Source of the DNA: Apoderus coryli
Lineage: Eukaryota > Arthropoda > Insecta > Coleoptera > Attelabidae
Assembly: GCA_911728435.2 (NCBI GenBank)
Contig: OU452203.1
Location: forward strand, 14,963,651 to 15,027,650
Length of the DNA: 64,000 bases
Reading direction: 5' to 3'
Shown here: piece by piece, positions 1-13,330 of the stretch
Numbering within the stretch: position 1 is the first letter of the stretch
How the letters are laid out: every line of letters begins with the position of its first letter
Position numbers and translations under genes: made by a program
Notes under the pieces: generated by a model
Database searches by the model: none
The model's input: only the letters and a program-made list of their open reading frames with translations
Told to the model about the DNA's origin: nothing

Positions 1-1571
1 TACTAGCTTTATATTACGAGTATATGTCTATACCATAAACACATAATATGATTTCAAGCCAAGTAGGAATAGCCTCAGGATAGACTTCTCCTAATTAAAT
101 TATTTAATTGTGCACTTCTACTTAATGTAATTATTTGTGTTAATATAAAATCGATTTATTAGTATCTATTTTTTTATTTTGTTTTGCTTCTAATCATAGT
201 TGGTGTTCAATGCTAGGTACTTTTATAGTTTCAAATATTGTCTCATTGTAGCTACTCCGGGTGGAAGACAGAAGATGTCAAAATATTATTATTTTATTTC
301 TAATAACTTTTTATTATTAATGTGTTTGTGACCTCCTTATAATTACGTTGGTTGGTTATAAGGAAAAATAATTGTATTCTGCTACCAACGTTTCGACTTA
401 TATTAAGTCATCCTCAAGACAATGAACATTTTGCTTTTTCCTTGTTAATTTCGAAAATCACAAAGGCCATTTACATACAAATGGCGTTTTATGAAATAAT
501 AACTAATAACTGATAAGTTTATTTAAAGAGCAATTTTTAATTTTTAAACTAAATACCCGACCAAAATATATTTTTAAAAAATAAATTCGTTTTTATATTT
601 TCATATAATTGGTTCAAAAAACGTTGTCAAAGCAACTTATTTTTCTGTATGCGAAAATAATTATAAAAGTTTTGATTATATTTTAGAAATTAAGCCACAA
701 TACGTAAAATCATCTTCTAAACATTTTTCTCTTTTAAACTTGTTTGATTACTTTTCACCTGTTGGTCATTTAAAATTTTATTTTTAGGTTATAAAACACG
801 CAAAAACGATACGAATATTTGTTTTTGTTTAAGTAACATAGTAATAAACAATTGTTCAGATTTATTATGATGTAGCGAACATTATGAGCGGCACTGTAGT
901 AGATTGGATTTCTGGGGAAAAGAAATCCTTAAGAAATCAAATGAAAGAAACAATTCCTGTGGATAAATCTTGCGTCAAATTTACACTGGCTAACTTCTGG
1001 CTGATAGAGTATTATATTGAATTTATTTCGTGGAGGATCGACTTTTATTCCCATCACATATACTTTCCTCCATTCGAGAATGGACTACTTCTTTGAAATA
1101 AACTGTTTCAGTTTAATCTGGTGTAAATTTGACGGCAGAAGCATTGTTTTGAAATGTTTAATTGCCTGTAGAAGTTTTCTCTCTAAAATGTAGAATAATA
1201 TATATTTTATAAAACAAAATAAATACATATTAATTTTTTGTTAACGTTGAAAACCTCATCCAATAAAACTGGATACTTTTTCAAAATATAAATCTAATTT
1301 CCAAATTGCGGATGACCTAAAATGACCACATAATTATTTTTTAAATACGGCAGATCATTTTAATGAAAACAATAATTATAAAATATCTATTTATAATACC
1401 CACAAATTTGGTTTTTGAATGCCAGTAATGATCATCTGAGGATATTTTTTATGAGAGTGTAAGTTCAGTCAAGTCAGAGTCTTATGGAATGGATAGTGTG
1501 AATATAAAATTGATCGAGATGTTTCTTACTTTTTATATAAATAATGTAAAGCACATTTTCAGTCACTGAAA
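1..1571. other. AT-rich DNA, nothing recognised
   Basis: No supported gene. A 70-codon open frame at 884-1096 has no splice context, no family resemblance and no continuity with the gene downstream. This may be an intron or upstream DNA of the RhoGEF gene. Confidence 0.5.
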
Positions 1572-2010
1572 TGAAGACGGCGAATATTATGCCGCTACCT
1601 AAAGTTTCTCATCCATTCAATTCAGTGAATTTCAACCAATATCCAATTTGCCCGCATTTTTTAGGTGTTTGATCGTATCATAACCAAGCAGATACATCAA
1701 TTTTTGGATTCCAATCGTCTATTGTCAAGTTGCATAGCTCTAACACTACTTTGCTGAAAATGGTGATGATATTGCTCGATCGTTGGCTATTTCAGAGGCT
1801 GTAGTCTTTATTTTGTTGATAAAAGTAAGGCTCTTGACTTAGTGTATTTAGAATTGCATCTAGCTAAATTAAAATACATTGGATTTGGTGAGCCTTGCAA
1901 AAGATGCTTTCAGGACTATTTAATGCATTAAGTCACATTTTTCTGATACTAAACAAACATTTTGAGTCCAACAGGGTAGTATATTAGGTCCTCTATATTT
2001 TCCCAGATAA
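1572..2010 (+). mobile_element. LINE reverse transcriptase relic
   Basis: In three shifting frames the plus strand spells a decayed non-LTR reverse transcriptase: LPKVSHPFN, then EFQPISNLPAFF, FDRIITKQIHQFLDSNRLLS, DDIARSLAISEAVVFILL, DKSKALDLVYLELHLAKLKY and finally QQGSILGPLYF. These line up in order with the finger/palm of Jockey- or CR1-like enzymes (FRPISILP, FLxSNxLLS, LDxSKAFDxV, PQGSILGPLLF). The first catalytic segment is already mutated. Several frameshifts and stops show that it is dead. Confidence 0.82.
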
Positions 2011-3937
2011 TATCACAATGAATGGTATTATATTATTATTTTTCCACTCATTTTGTGTCACATTATTGTGAGCGCACTATAATTCCTGCAACATCGTGTA
2101 TATAATGTTTAAATCTATTTTTTGATCAACCTATAAAAAGTACCTAAATAATATCGTTGTTACTATGTCGTATTATAACTGTTCTAGTAACTTCTGCCAA
2201 TTATCCAATTCCCATTCATTAAAATATGATTAATAATATTGGACAAGAAAAAAACTAAATTAACATTGATAAATTGTTGAAATATGGCGACATACTGATA
2301 TCACGTTACCTTGTTCCCCTTATTTCAGACACGTTCCTAACAAGTAACAAACTACTTGTAGAAAAAAAAACACTCCCTGCAGTGATAGCATCGCAGGAGC
2401 TCATTTAAATTCTGTACATTAGGAAAAATAAAGTTTAAGATCTATACCTACCGTTATAAACTATGTATTTTCTATGAAACATAATTTGAATCGAATAATA
2501 TTATGGTGTATGATACTTTGTAGTACATTTAATAAACTATTCTGGTTTACCTAGTTAGAATTTATATTAAGCATTACGCACAATTTCATGTAGAACTGTC
2601 TGTCAACCATATGTTCTATCTTTCATTAGAACTTCGAAGTATCTGGAAGTTTCACAACTCTACTTTTCAACCAATCAGATGTCTTGATTTTGCCTCATTA
2701 CCATAGCAACCAGAACAAATTCCGGAAATTTTTTCAAGACGCGTGAAATTTTTTGATTTGTGACAGAACAGTTTAAAAACAAAGAACAAATCATAATGTC
2801 AAAAACAACAATAGTTTGACAAATTAATGTAAAATGTCAGATTGGATTTATTATTTTATTCCAAATTTTGGAGGGAAATTTTCTTACCAAATACAACACG
2901 AGCATAAATTATTCCTAGTCTAGGCTGAAGGATTTCAGTCCATGGCCTTTTGAAGTTTTGTATCAATAAATTACGTTTTATTATTATTATTCCTAGAAAT
3001 TTTCTTTCAGGAAATAATTTAAGCTCTTGTGATACTACAAGTGATAATTTTCTCACTTACATGCAGTATGTCTCAAGATCAATAAGTCAAAAAGACAACC
3101 AATTTTAGATTTGAAATTTCGTCTTTTGTGGTTCAGCTGTGCTTGGGATTAAACCTTTAATATCCACATATTTCCAACTTGAAAAATGCTTTTACAAAAA
3201 TTAGGTATTGGTTGATTGTCAACTTGTTCTTGAAGAACCACACACTCCAATTATTCCATACCTCTCTTCTATATCTTTATTTTTCTATAGATACGTTGAT
3301 TGCATGAGAATAATAATTCTAAAATGTTATGCTCTATATTCTTAATGTTCCCAGTCATATAATTTACCACTAAAACAATATATGTTAAAAAAAATTCTTT
3401 GACCTTACACTAACCTGATTATTCTGGAAAGTTTACAAAATTTTATTCTCTAACGACACATTGTCTCTAAACATTGTTGTCATCGGACTACCAAGAGTAC
3501 CGAGATTCATCTTATAGCGCAAAATGCATTAAAAAGGTAAAATACGAACTAATCAAAACTAATTGCTTTAAAGACTTCACAATGTAACAATAATTAAGAA
3601 TTTGAGCATAATGTGTCGTTTTAAAAAACTTAATAGTTCCATTACTAGTCCTTCGAAACACTTTTTTGTTTTTTGGCTGTCGAGAAGAGTGGCATAAGTT
3701 TATGTTGATCCCAATAACTTGCTTTTAATGTATCGAAATTGTCGTAAGTGTATTTCAAAAGAAAATTGTGGGCAAAAAGTGTTTATGCAGTTTAATACAA
3801 ATATTTAGCACGTGTTTTTGACATAATGTTATGCTGCTTTTGCCGCCTATGTAAACTTGGCGGCATGTTTTTTTTCATTTCATGGAAATGAAAAAATGTT
3901 TTCCCGATTTATTCTGAAAAAAAAAGTCCAAGTTCCA
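2011..3937. other. AT-rich DNA, nothing firm
   Basis: No supported gene. A 66-codon minus frame at 2856-3056 has no recognisable family. Homopolymer A/T runs are common. Confidence 0.45.
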
Positions 3938-4216
3938 CGGAAAATTATGGGGGCAAATATCAAAAGTGACCTATCGCTGTAAAGCAGATAAAAAATTCTT
4001 TAAAATGATGTATCGCTGTCACAGGGCTAAAGCGATTTAAACGAAGAACTAATGAGTTCATCCTAGGACTACCCCAAACTCTTACATCAAAATTTAGCTC
4101 AATTGGTGAAGCTTTTGGGCGCTATCGTGGACGAATACATACATACAGACAGATTTCCATCTGAAAATGGTTGTAATCGTCTCAAGGAACTTCAGATTGG
4201 TTATATCCGTCTTGCA
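3938..4216 (+). repeat. Dispersed repeat family R1, copy A
   Basis: Shares ordered blocks with 13331-13694 (opposite strand) and 23420-23780: GTGACCTATCGCTGTAAAGC, then a stretch around GGTTCATCCTAG, CAAACTC, a CAATTGGT block, CGTGGACGAATACATACA, and TCCATCTGAAAATGG followed by AATCGTCTC. This copy lacks about 40 bases in the middle ('cactcgaccc...cacccc' of the others). It breaks off where the LINE RNase H relic begins. It has no coding capacity. Confidence 0.85.
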
Positions 4217-4225
4217 GGTCCCCGT

Positions 4226-4665
4226 TATACAGCCTCCTCTTATTTAGATGGTCTTTCAGAGCGCAATGCCCAGTAGTTACTCGCATCTGACTCCTGCTTA
4301 ATGATAGCAGCTTTCCAGTGCGTTTTGTTGCTGCACCAGGTATGAACCCCATGCTCCTGCTTGGGAATATGTTCCCAATATCTCTGGTTCTCGGTTTTGG
4401 ACCAGCACTTGAAGAGTTCCCTCGCCGTTCTTTTAGACCAGCGCAGGTTCCGTGCCAGTATATGGGGTTTCAGAGGCTTGTCTAGCCAGCCAATCCGCTC
4501 TCTCGTTGCCTTCTATTCCCGAGTGTCCCGGGACCCACACTAGATTAACCCTATCGTGGTCCACCAAGGCACTAAGTTCTCTTTGGCATTCCCATACCAG
4601 TTTAGTTGTAACCTTGGGGTACTTCAGAGACCTTAAGGCCGCCTGGCTATCTGAATATATATTGA
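4226..4665 (-). mobile_element. LINE RNase H domain relic
   Basis: On the minus strand the sequence reads YSDSQAALRSLKYPKVT, LVWECQRELSALV, then NLVWVPGHSGIEGNERAD with WLARQASETPYTG. These are hallmark segments of the RNase H domain at the C-terminus of Jockey/I-like non-LTR retrotransposons (the SDS..A strand and the VPGHSGIxGNExAD motif with its catalytic His and Asp). A single frameshift near position 4440 separates this from the tail KRTARELFKCWSKTENQRYW and SNYWALRSERPSK followed by a stop. The plus-strand open frames here are shadows. Confidence 0.88.
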
Positions 4666-7600
4666 TTTTTGATATTTACAGAGCTTTTGCTTTAATTTGT
4701 TTTAAATTTTCAAACTATTTGTGATATATACTATGAAATCTAAAGAAACAACAAAATCACACACCCTTAAAAAATAGTGTACGTAACAAAGTAAATAGGT
4801 ACCAATATCGAGATTAGCAATGCGTTTTTCTTACAACCGTTCCAAAGTATAAACAGTAATTCTAGATCCACTTTAAGTTAAAGTCTTGTAGTAGGCACTC
4901 GTAAAATAAGTGTAAACAAATATAAATACGTATAGTATTGCCTACTCCAACCAACCCTTTTGCATTAATCTAAATCCAATCAACCCTTGCATTAGTATTG
5001 TGATAATATTTGCACATATAATATATGTGTGGGGAACAAAATTCAAATCAATTAAGCCATTTAATTGTTTAATCAAAATCATACAGCTGTCCCAACTTCG
5101 AAAGCAGTATTCAATTCAAAGAAGTATTTTGTTCCGCTATTATTGAATTACACAATAGAAAATTTAATGAAATTAAAATGTCGTTAATCATAATTGTACT
5201 TATTTCATATGGAATTAAATTTAAATTAATTTTGTATGATTAATAAACGAAACATGAATACCATAGGATATATGCAATTTGACAATACAGCCACAACTAG
5301 CACATAGAAGTTTGTTTGGAGTATATAGAATTATTTTTAGCCAATCAGATCGTCGTATTTGAAAAGTTATTTTGTATATTTTCCATAATACAAAACGATT
5401 ATACTGCTGCATAAATACATATTATCGTGTTATTTTGGCAGAATAATCCTCCCCCTTGGCGGGAATGTTATAGTTACATAGTTTTGAAAAATCGGTGAAA
5501 ACATTTATTTGAATTATGCTCTTTTAAGACTTTTTGCGAGTTGTTTTTTTGAGATTTTGATCTTTCCTACAAGTTTATTTGGACATAGTCTTTATTTTCT
5601 AAACGAAGTAAGCCTCTACACAGCGAAAAAACTGAGTTATTCGAAAAAAAGGAAGGCGCATGTGCTGAGCGATTAAAAATAACACGACCGTACCAACGAA
5701 AAAGAGCGAATGTAACAAATTTGCGCTTTTTTTAATTACGTTGAGACGCCGCTTCAGACCAACATGCTAGTAAAACAAGCTAGCAATGTTACAGAACTGT
5801 AGTTAAAAATTAGTTCCATGGTTTGAGAACGTATGCTTTTTTTTGAAATAGAAAAACAAGTGTTCCCGTATGGTTTTTTGTGGACTCGTACTAACTGTAT
5901 TTGTTGGGGTTTTGCTTAGTTTTTTGTGATTACACTTCTTTTTACAAATCGCAGAGCACAAAATACACCTATGATCTATCAAAGCAATAACCATGAAATG
6001 GTCTCGAAACTGAAGCCGTTACGACGTTACATTCGCTTCTCCAGAAATGCGCAGGAAACGGAATATGCTAAGAATGTACATTCTCATGAAACATTCGCTT
6101 TTTCAGGCTAGTAATATGCGCGCAAGTTTGATTGACATATTCGTCGTTTTTTGTTCTTGGGGTTTAAAAATTGATCAAGGAGCACATTCGCTATTTTAAA
6201 ATTTATAATTGTTGAAACATTCTAGTAAAAAATAAGCAGAATATAAAGTTTATGTGGAAAAGGATCTGGAAATGCTAAAAACTCCAAATTAAAAAATACA
6301 CATTTTTACAAATAATAATAACGGCTGCCAAGTTTTGACCAAATTGTCAATATTAACTGTTTGATGTGATGTATTCATAGTATGTGTTTTTTTTTTCAAA
6401 ATTTTTGCTCGCAAAATATTCGTATCAAATACCATTCGTGATAAAATAATACGATTATAAATCTCAAACTTCCTATATATTTACAAATATAACTGGCACT
6501 TTTTGTAATTATGTAACAAGTTGTTAATGTATGACCGATAAATTTACATTATTATTTATTAGTACCTACGTATTACAACGGATAGTTTTTGCAGTTCTTA
6601 GCAAGGATCTATTAAATTAAATTAAACTTCTACTTATACAGTATCACTGTTTAGGAAGTCGTCGTGCTGAACAGCCATAGTTTATATAATATTATACTGT
6701 TGAACAACAAATGCCGAAAGTAATGCAGAATTCTTATTTTCCTTTTCCAGTTGGTTGCCAATTTGTATTTTATTTATTCTCTGACAACAACGAATACTAA
6801 TAATACGATGAGCCTATGCTAAACTTCTTTATTTTGTTTCCCAAAATTTGATCCTGAACCACCGTTCATCGCGACACCTTCCACTAGTCATTAGCATTGG
6901 CTGATAGTTTTCAAGTATACCAGCTAATAAAATGTTTTTACACATTGATCACTCATCTATGGTTTGGTAACGTATATGCTGTAATATCAAGTTTTTCCCA
7001 AGCTTTATTAGCAAATTTTGCTGTTTGCACCTGCTGAAACCTTTTTCCTAGTCTCGTGTGAATTCAGATTTAGTATAACTCTTGCAGTACAAAGGAAAAC
7101 TAATCTTAGCTGCAGTAGCTCAACGGTTGGGTCGGGGTAAGGTGTGAATCGACTAAGTCCAGCTTTAATTTTCAAGTTTGCTTTAAACCTGACTTAATTT
7201 TGAAGGAATCCTTCTGGGTTGAAGTGATCCAAGAAGTTTTTTTTATAAAAAAAGCTTTCTAAAAAAAGTATCTAAGACTCGAATGTCATTTTAGAATCCG
7301 ACTTACAATAAGAGTCCCTGCCTAATATACGAATTGCAGTCGAATAATCTAGTTATGAAAGACTTTAATGTCAGGTTATTACAGAAATTTTTCCAACCAT
7401 GCCCGTTTGTCTAACCTGATCCCACATCATCAAAAATTTTTTATATGTACTAACATCGATTTAACATCAGTTGCAATGCCTTCGTAGAGCTCTAAAAATT
7501 TCCCAGTTCTAAATACGTTTTAATGGCGAATTTGCAAGAATCATAATTGTCACGACCACGCAGTCTTTCAATTGGACTTATGATATATTAATACTTCATA

Positions 7601-7799
7601 ACGTGAAGTGGGTCTATAACCAGGGGCCAACTCCGAAGTTTAATCAATGATTCAGCACTATACAATCATATAAGACATAGCCCAGTTGGGAAATAGTTTG
7701 ATAGTTGACAAACCAGATGAACAACGTATTTTTAACTGTTTTTATGATTGAATGAATGAATTTAAAAAATATTTTAACTAACTACTTTCCTTGTTCCAG
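4666..7799. other. AT-rich DNA upstream of exon 1
   Basis: No gene supported. It holds a cluster of ACATTCGCT motifs (5700-6190) and a possible tRNA-derived SINE head near 7113-7170, where TAGCTCAACGGTTGG resembles a pol III A box but the B box is poor. The phase-1 donor expected for the exon before 7800 was not identified here. Confidence 0.4.
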
Positions 7800-7889
7800 G
7801 ATCAGGTTCAAAGAGAGTGGAGATTGCTCGACCTAGAAGCATATCTGAATTACCTGACAAGCTACTGATGTCAGGAATAAATTTACCAG
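7800..7889 (+). CDS. Puratrophin-1-like exon 1 (first exon seen)
   Basis: The acceptor is ...ttgttccag and the donor is gtaagc. Two bases complete an upstream codon, 29 codons follow, and one base is left over (phase 1 on both sides). The peptide contains RPRSISELPDKLLMSG. The phase-1 end joins exactly to the exon at 31457 across a 23.6-kb intron. This gives a short lead into the CRAL-TRIO-like region, probably an N-terminal tail with a basic/serine motif (RPRS). A second frame is also open until TGA near its end, but only the chosen frame continues into the next exon. An upstream exon ending in phase 1 must exist and was not located, so this is not the true start. Being small and separated by a huge intron, it is the least certain exon, though both splice sites are good. 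Confidence 0.68.
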
Positions 7890-10859
7890 GTAAGCGATCC
7901 TACTATTTTTTAATTTAGACCTATCCCAACTAATCTCGCAGTAAAGAAAATTTTAAACTTTAGGGTTAAACGCTGCGAGTCTGCGTATAACAGCTTCTCG
8001 ATTGAATGTTCATGTTCTAAAAGTTTATCTGTTGCCAGATACCCAGAGGGGAAAAGACCTATAAATACATACGAGGTCATTCGGCCTCCTGAATTTGCGG
8101 AATGCACGGACCTAGGTCATTTGATGTATATTTTATTATACTTCTGTGGCTTGTGTGGCTCTAGTTGGAGAAGAGTGGTGAAAGACAAAGCTCAACCACG
8201 AAAGTTGCAGTAACTTGTGTTTCTCTGTCTGCGGTGGTTGAATTTCAAGGAGACAGGAAGGGAACATCCCCATGTTCTTGTCGAAGGCCGGGTTTCTTCT
8301 GATTCTGGGGGGCTGTTGTATGTTGCAGGTGTTGGTAATTTACTGCCGCCACGTAATTGGCTCCGTGATCATTCGTACAATATACGCAGGGCACAACGAT
8401 TAAATTTTACCCGTTGGGGAAGTCTGTGATTCACAAACACAGTTGGGTTTCTTTTATATTTTTAATTTTAAATAAAACTATTTTTTAAGAGCCAAATTTC
8501 TCTGGTTTCCACTAAACTTACCAAGTAAATTACAACTACTTAGTTTTTGAAGGTAAAAAAGTGCGCTTCATCACCTGGACGAATACGTTGCTTATGAGAT
8601 TATTGCAGTATATTTATGATGAGAATGAAAATTAATGTTCACGTTCCTAAATAGTAAGCATTTGCATTAAAACGCTTCGGAAATTCGATAATAATTTCTA
8701 TATTTATTTGTATCAGAAAATAACACAATTTCGAAAATCTCTAAAATTATGCCATTTTCTCTTTAGACCACACACAATTGTAGATCAGCTATTTTATTGT
8801 CGTCACTTCTAAATCTGATTTTAACGCGAGCAATTTACACGGACTCGCCCATATACCTACATACATAGATTTCTTAATAATATGCAGATTAAGTTGAGTC
8901 TAACAAAACAAAGGCCAATATATCCGAAAAAAATACGAAACAGCGTACACTTAAAATGTATAACTACGTTGCAATCGTGGTTTAGTTTGTTACTGAAAAA
9001 TTATTTTTATTGTCTGTTTTAGGCTGGATTTATAGTCGTGTTTGACACGAATTTGTCATGTTAGACAATGTTTCTAGCACAAGGTATAATGGCTCTTTGT
9101 TGCATGGGATTCTGAATGACTCAAGCTTATATTGGTTGAAATATTATCCAATATATTATAACAATAAAAACAAATGTTTGAATCAAGTTTTATAACGCTA
9201 TACTTATTGAGCAAACATTTTTGGTTAGACAGGACGAGGATGAGTCCATTTCCTGTAAAAATGTTCCTTTCGTTGTCTTTATTATTTCTTTAATAATAAT
9301 ACGCTTGTTAAAACTTATTTTTGAGATGCAAATATTTTTTATTGATTGTGTAATTTGGATTAGAATAATTATTAATTTAATACTCTATAATGTTCATCAA
9401 TTTGACTCTAAACTGTGATAGAAAGAAGTGCTACGTGCCTCCTTTTTATGTTAATAAAAACGTCGTAGGTCAGTTTTGGTGCCGTGAGAAAATACCCGCG
9501 ACAAAACGTGTCTCTGACTTTGGGGCCCCCTTCTATTTATGAATATTATACACTCTTACCGATCTGGTAAATAAATTATTCTTGGGAATATAAAAATACT
9601 ATCAATACCATTTCCTGATTGAAACGGGAAATTCGATATTGTTTCGGAAATATTTTGCAGGAGACAGTAATGAAAGTTGATTTATTTGTTGTTATTTTAT
9701 TTTAATCAATATATTTCCTCACGGAATTTGTGTCAAAGATGTTATATTTTAATATACAATAATAAGATACGACTACGGAAAATCTTCTGTAACAAAACCT
9801 TGCAGAGGAGAGTGATTTAAAGAAGAAAAAGTAGGATCAATGTTCTTATATCTTGATTTTTTTAGACTTAAAAACATAGAGGTAAGCTGTTTTTTCTCAT
9901 GAATGCTGTTCTTACTATATGGCAACCATAATAAGCAATACCAAAGGAATTTCATGGAATCTCTAATATTTTATCATAAACTATGTTAATTTATTTATAT
10001 TATAAATATACCTTATGAACTTTTTGGGATAGGCAAATGGGAAAATTGTTGCTGAAATAAGCGTAAAATTAATGTTAGATATATCATTATAACTATTAAA
10101 TTTATTGACCATAATAATTGACTTTAATTATTTTTCAGATAGTTAGCCACATGCTTACTATAAATTACGAAAAATAACCAGAAATTCCCATGTGTCGATA
10201 GCATGTAAATCTTAATAATTATTATATTCTTAAAGGTCAATGATAAAATAAAGATAGTATAAATGAAGACTCAAGGAATCGCCTAAGGATTCAGCAGAAA
10301 ATCCCTAAAATTCGAACAACACACTGGTCTTTTATACAACTCTAAACTAAGAATAAATAAGCCAAAACACACCAACTCTTACAAAACTGCGGGGAATATA
10401 TTGAAATGAGTTACCGACAACAGTAGGAATGGAGCGCGTACCTTTACACTTTGACTGTGGATCAGAGCTCGAGCAAACCTGCGGCATAGTTACTTTATAG
10501 TAAAACTTACTATCACACTAGAAGTATCATAAAGTTGTGTAGCAACAATTTCATCACAAATGGAAAAGACAACATTTATTTCAATTCCAAATTATGTGTT
10601 TTTTACACAAAATTTTTACACAGATTTCCTTGTTTTATCTTTAAAAAATAATAGATGAGTGGATCATGTTGGATTCTTTTTGAGTTTCGATACTAAAAGT
10701 TCGCCTGCGCTAAAAAATTTATGAATTGGATTATAGATATCGGCGCCTGGGTAAACAATAAAAATTTTCATCGGAAAGTTTACATTTAGTCATAGGCAAG
10801 AAGACGTGTGACTGGTATGGTGGAGAGTGCCTTATAGTATGATATCCGTTTTTCTATGA
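7890..10859. other. Intron 1, first part
   Basis: Part of the 23.6-kb intron between exons 1 and 2. A 70-codon frame at 8217-8429 lies in a less AT-rich patch (about 8000-8430) that may be an unrecognised transposon fragment. The rest is AT-rich and featureless. Confidence 0.4.
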
Positions 10860-11170
10860 CCAGAAAGTGCCGAATTGGGGCTACGTGTGACATATGCAGT
10901 CCAACAATCGATTTATTTCAATGATCGTGTAATCAGTCATTTTGGTGATGTTGCTTATCTGCCATGGAATTTGATGCCATTGAATTTTTTTGTGATGTTT
11001 TGCGACCAACCTAGAGACAATTCAGAAAAGCTATTATCAAATTGTTCATCAAATATGAATCGAAACCATAGAAACTGTAATAAAAACAAATGGGTTGACT
11101 TAATGTCAAGCCAGGCAAGACCGTCATTTATAAAAATCCCAAAACTTCTCGCTGAGTATTATTTTTAACA
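10860..11170 (+). pseudogene. Tc1/mariner-like transposase C-terminal relic
   Basis: The open frame reads YFNDRVISHFGDVAYLPWNL, then LMPLNFFV and NKWVDLMSSQARPSFIKIPK. It lines up with the C-terminal third of insect Tc1/mariner-superfamily transposases of the type 'RVISRxGDVxWPPRSxDLTPLDFFLWG...NWVxRMxxCQxxxGxHL'. The catalytic third-residue motif is eroded (MPLNFF instead of TPLDFF). It is a decayed fragment in intron 1, same strand as the host gene. Confidence 0.72.
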
Positions 11171-12391
11171 AACTAACAATGATGAAAAATATTTAGTATA
11201 TTTTTAAACAAACCAATGCATTTCAAAATAATTCAAAATCCCATGAATATCGAAAAAAATTATCATCGTTTTAAAACTTCGTTTGCTCATTCATATGGTT
11301 TTAGCTTTTTGTCGAGTTGTGCTGTTGAAACGCGTCAAACGGCGCTATTTTTCGCTTCACTTTCGCGAGAGCGTAATTTGAGAATCGTTCATTATTAAGT
11401 TATAATTTCAAATAACTTAATACATCCGGATTTAAAACAACCAATTACTCAATATACAAGCACATAAAACAGCTGATTGGATGTCTATGATTTACTTCTA
11501 CCATTCGATGTTGCATGTGAAATTTAACCTAGAAATCCACAAAGTAAAATTAAATGGGGTTGCTCCATCCCATTAATAATAGTCCGTTATGCGGAAGGTA
11601 TAATATTATGCCATTTTTTCCGAACGGAAAAATGAGCAACTATCAGGGTCATAGTTCATCACTCGCACACCAAAGCAAAGTACCAAACACAGAAATATAC
11701 ACACACACCTTGGTAGATGTTAGAGCCGAGTGACCGGACGCGTGTTGGTTCGGCATTGACGCTTCCATCCCAAATATAGTTGGGCACAAGATACCATCTT
11801 ATTAGAATAAGAAGATGAAGGAAATGAAGAAGAAACTAACAAACGTGATTAATTTGGCCTACATTTTAATGGGTTTTCTTGCACACGAAATTATATTTTA
11901 TATCTGTAATTATTATATTGATTAAATAATGTAATAGTAGTGGACATGTTGGTAATTATGAAAATTATAATTGGCCTCAATTCGATATTAATGGAATATC
12001 CACCGAATTTAAAAATTCTCGTCTGCTTCAAATGAAATATTTGTAATTCTAATTTATATTGTTGAAATAGTCCATTTTCTTACGAGGAGTTTTATTTTTA
12101 AGGGTGAATAAATTACGTCTGCTCCACACATGAATATTATTTATATATTTGTTCATAATCAATTAACATTTACCATACATGTTTCGAGAAACGTGTTTTC
12201 ATCTTTATTGGTATGTAATGGGGGAATTACAGAAAGCTACATCGATTCATTTGTGAAAAAGAAATTACTATTATTAATTAATTGGAACTCATTAAAATGT
12301 TTGTTAATAAAATTAAATGTAAAATTATCTTATGTGGTTGATGCAACTAGGATTACGTGAAGTTGTGTATCAAATGGATATCGTGAAGTAA
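11171..12391. other. Intron 1 segment, nothing recognised
   Basis: AT-rich intron with short open frames only. An inverted copy of CTCGAAACATGTATGG lies near 12173-12188; similar motifs occur near 46654 and 50278. Confidence 0.4.
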
Positions 12392-12994
12392 TATTTTTTG
12401 TACGATCGACCTTTTTTGATTGTTTACCGTGCCTGTCTTTATGACAGTAAGTGACATTTACTGGCTGACAACCCAAACACGACGGTAAGTAATTCACTTA
12501 CCGTTCAGAGAACGGTAAGTAAATTCACGACGGTATATCATTGCGCATTTATGCTGACGTCATTATTTTGATTTTTAAATTGTATATTAAACGGCATTAG
12601 GTATGAACTTTTATAAGCATTTTCATACCGTTCTCTGGAATTATAGCGGCTATTCTAACATTCCATGCTTCATCAAGAGATTCACATTCAAAGTCACTCA
12701 TTTTCAATAATAATACTAATTTAAATAAGTTTTGACAAATACATGACATAAAAAATACGATAACAATCATAACAATAACAATTAGTTCCATGACAACGTT
12801 CAACTGCAACTTTGTAGAGGGTATTCAGCTAACCTGAATTTGTATTTAATTGAAAATATTAATTATTAAAAATAATAAAATTGCAATTTCAGCTATTTCG
12901 ATCGTACAAAAAATAGTATAAGCATCTCAAACAGTAAGTAGTTTACCGATCTCCTCCAAACATTGTCGTCGATCGGTAAACTACACTTACTGTT
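12392..12994. mobile_element. Nested inverted-repeat element (MITE-like)
   Basis: Three inverted pairs are visible. The first is 17 bases (TATTTTTTGTACGATCG) at 12392-12408, exactly inverted at 12899-12915. The second pairs ACGGTAAGT at 12482-12490 with ACTTACCGT at 12496-12504, with another ACGGTAAGT at 12512-12520. The third pairs AACAGTAAGTAGTTTACC at 12930 with its near-inverse at 12971-12994, differing by a 2-base insertion. A 70-codon minus frame (12597-12809) contains MSDFECESLDEAWNVRIAAI but no known domain. Outer ends and target duplication are unclear. Confidence 0.55.
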
Positions 12995-13330
12995 CTCAAT
13001 ACTTAATATACTATTTCAAATGCGGTACTTCTACTATCTGTAAATAAATACGTCTGACCGTGGTGTTCTGCAAAAGGCCTGTTATTTTGTGTTGACCGAA
13101 AAGTTTGTTAGTACAAATTATAGTGAAATTGCCAACCTTTAATGCGATTGTTGACCATGTCGTCATACTCGTGCTAGGGCAAATAAGAAATTAGTAGTAC
13201 CATCACCATTTACTTGAAATATTTAATAAATATGCATATAACTACTATTCTCAAATAACTTTGATTCTTGTGTTGAGATGAAATGCAGACATTTTCTTTG
13301 TATAGTTATAGTAGTTAATACTTTCCCCTA

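Noticed and set aside
884..1096. 70-codon open frame starting MSGTVVDWISGEKK as a possible first exon
   Set aside because: No donor joining to 7800 in phase 1 stood out and the peptide resembles no part of the puratrophin-like family.
4361..4724. Plus-strand open frames of 60 and 90 codons
   Set aside because: Shadows of the minus-strand LINE RNase H relic.
7113..7170. tRNA-like stretch with TAGCTCAACGGTTGG
   Set aside because: The A box is fair but the B box (GGTGTGAATCGAC) is poor and no cloverleaf forms, so only a possible SINE remnant is noted, not a tRNA gene.
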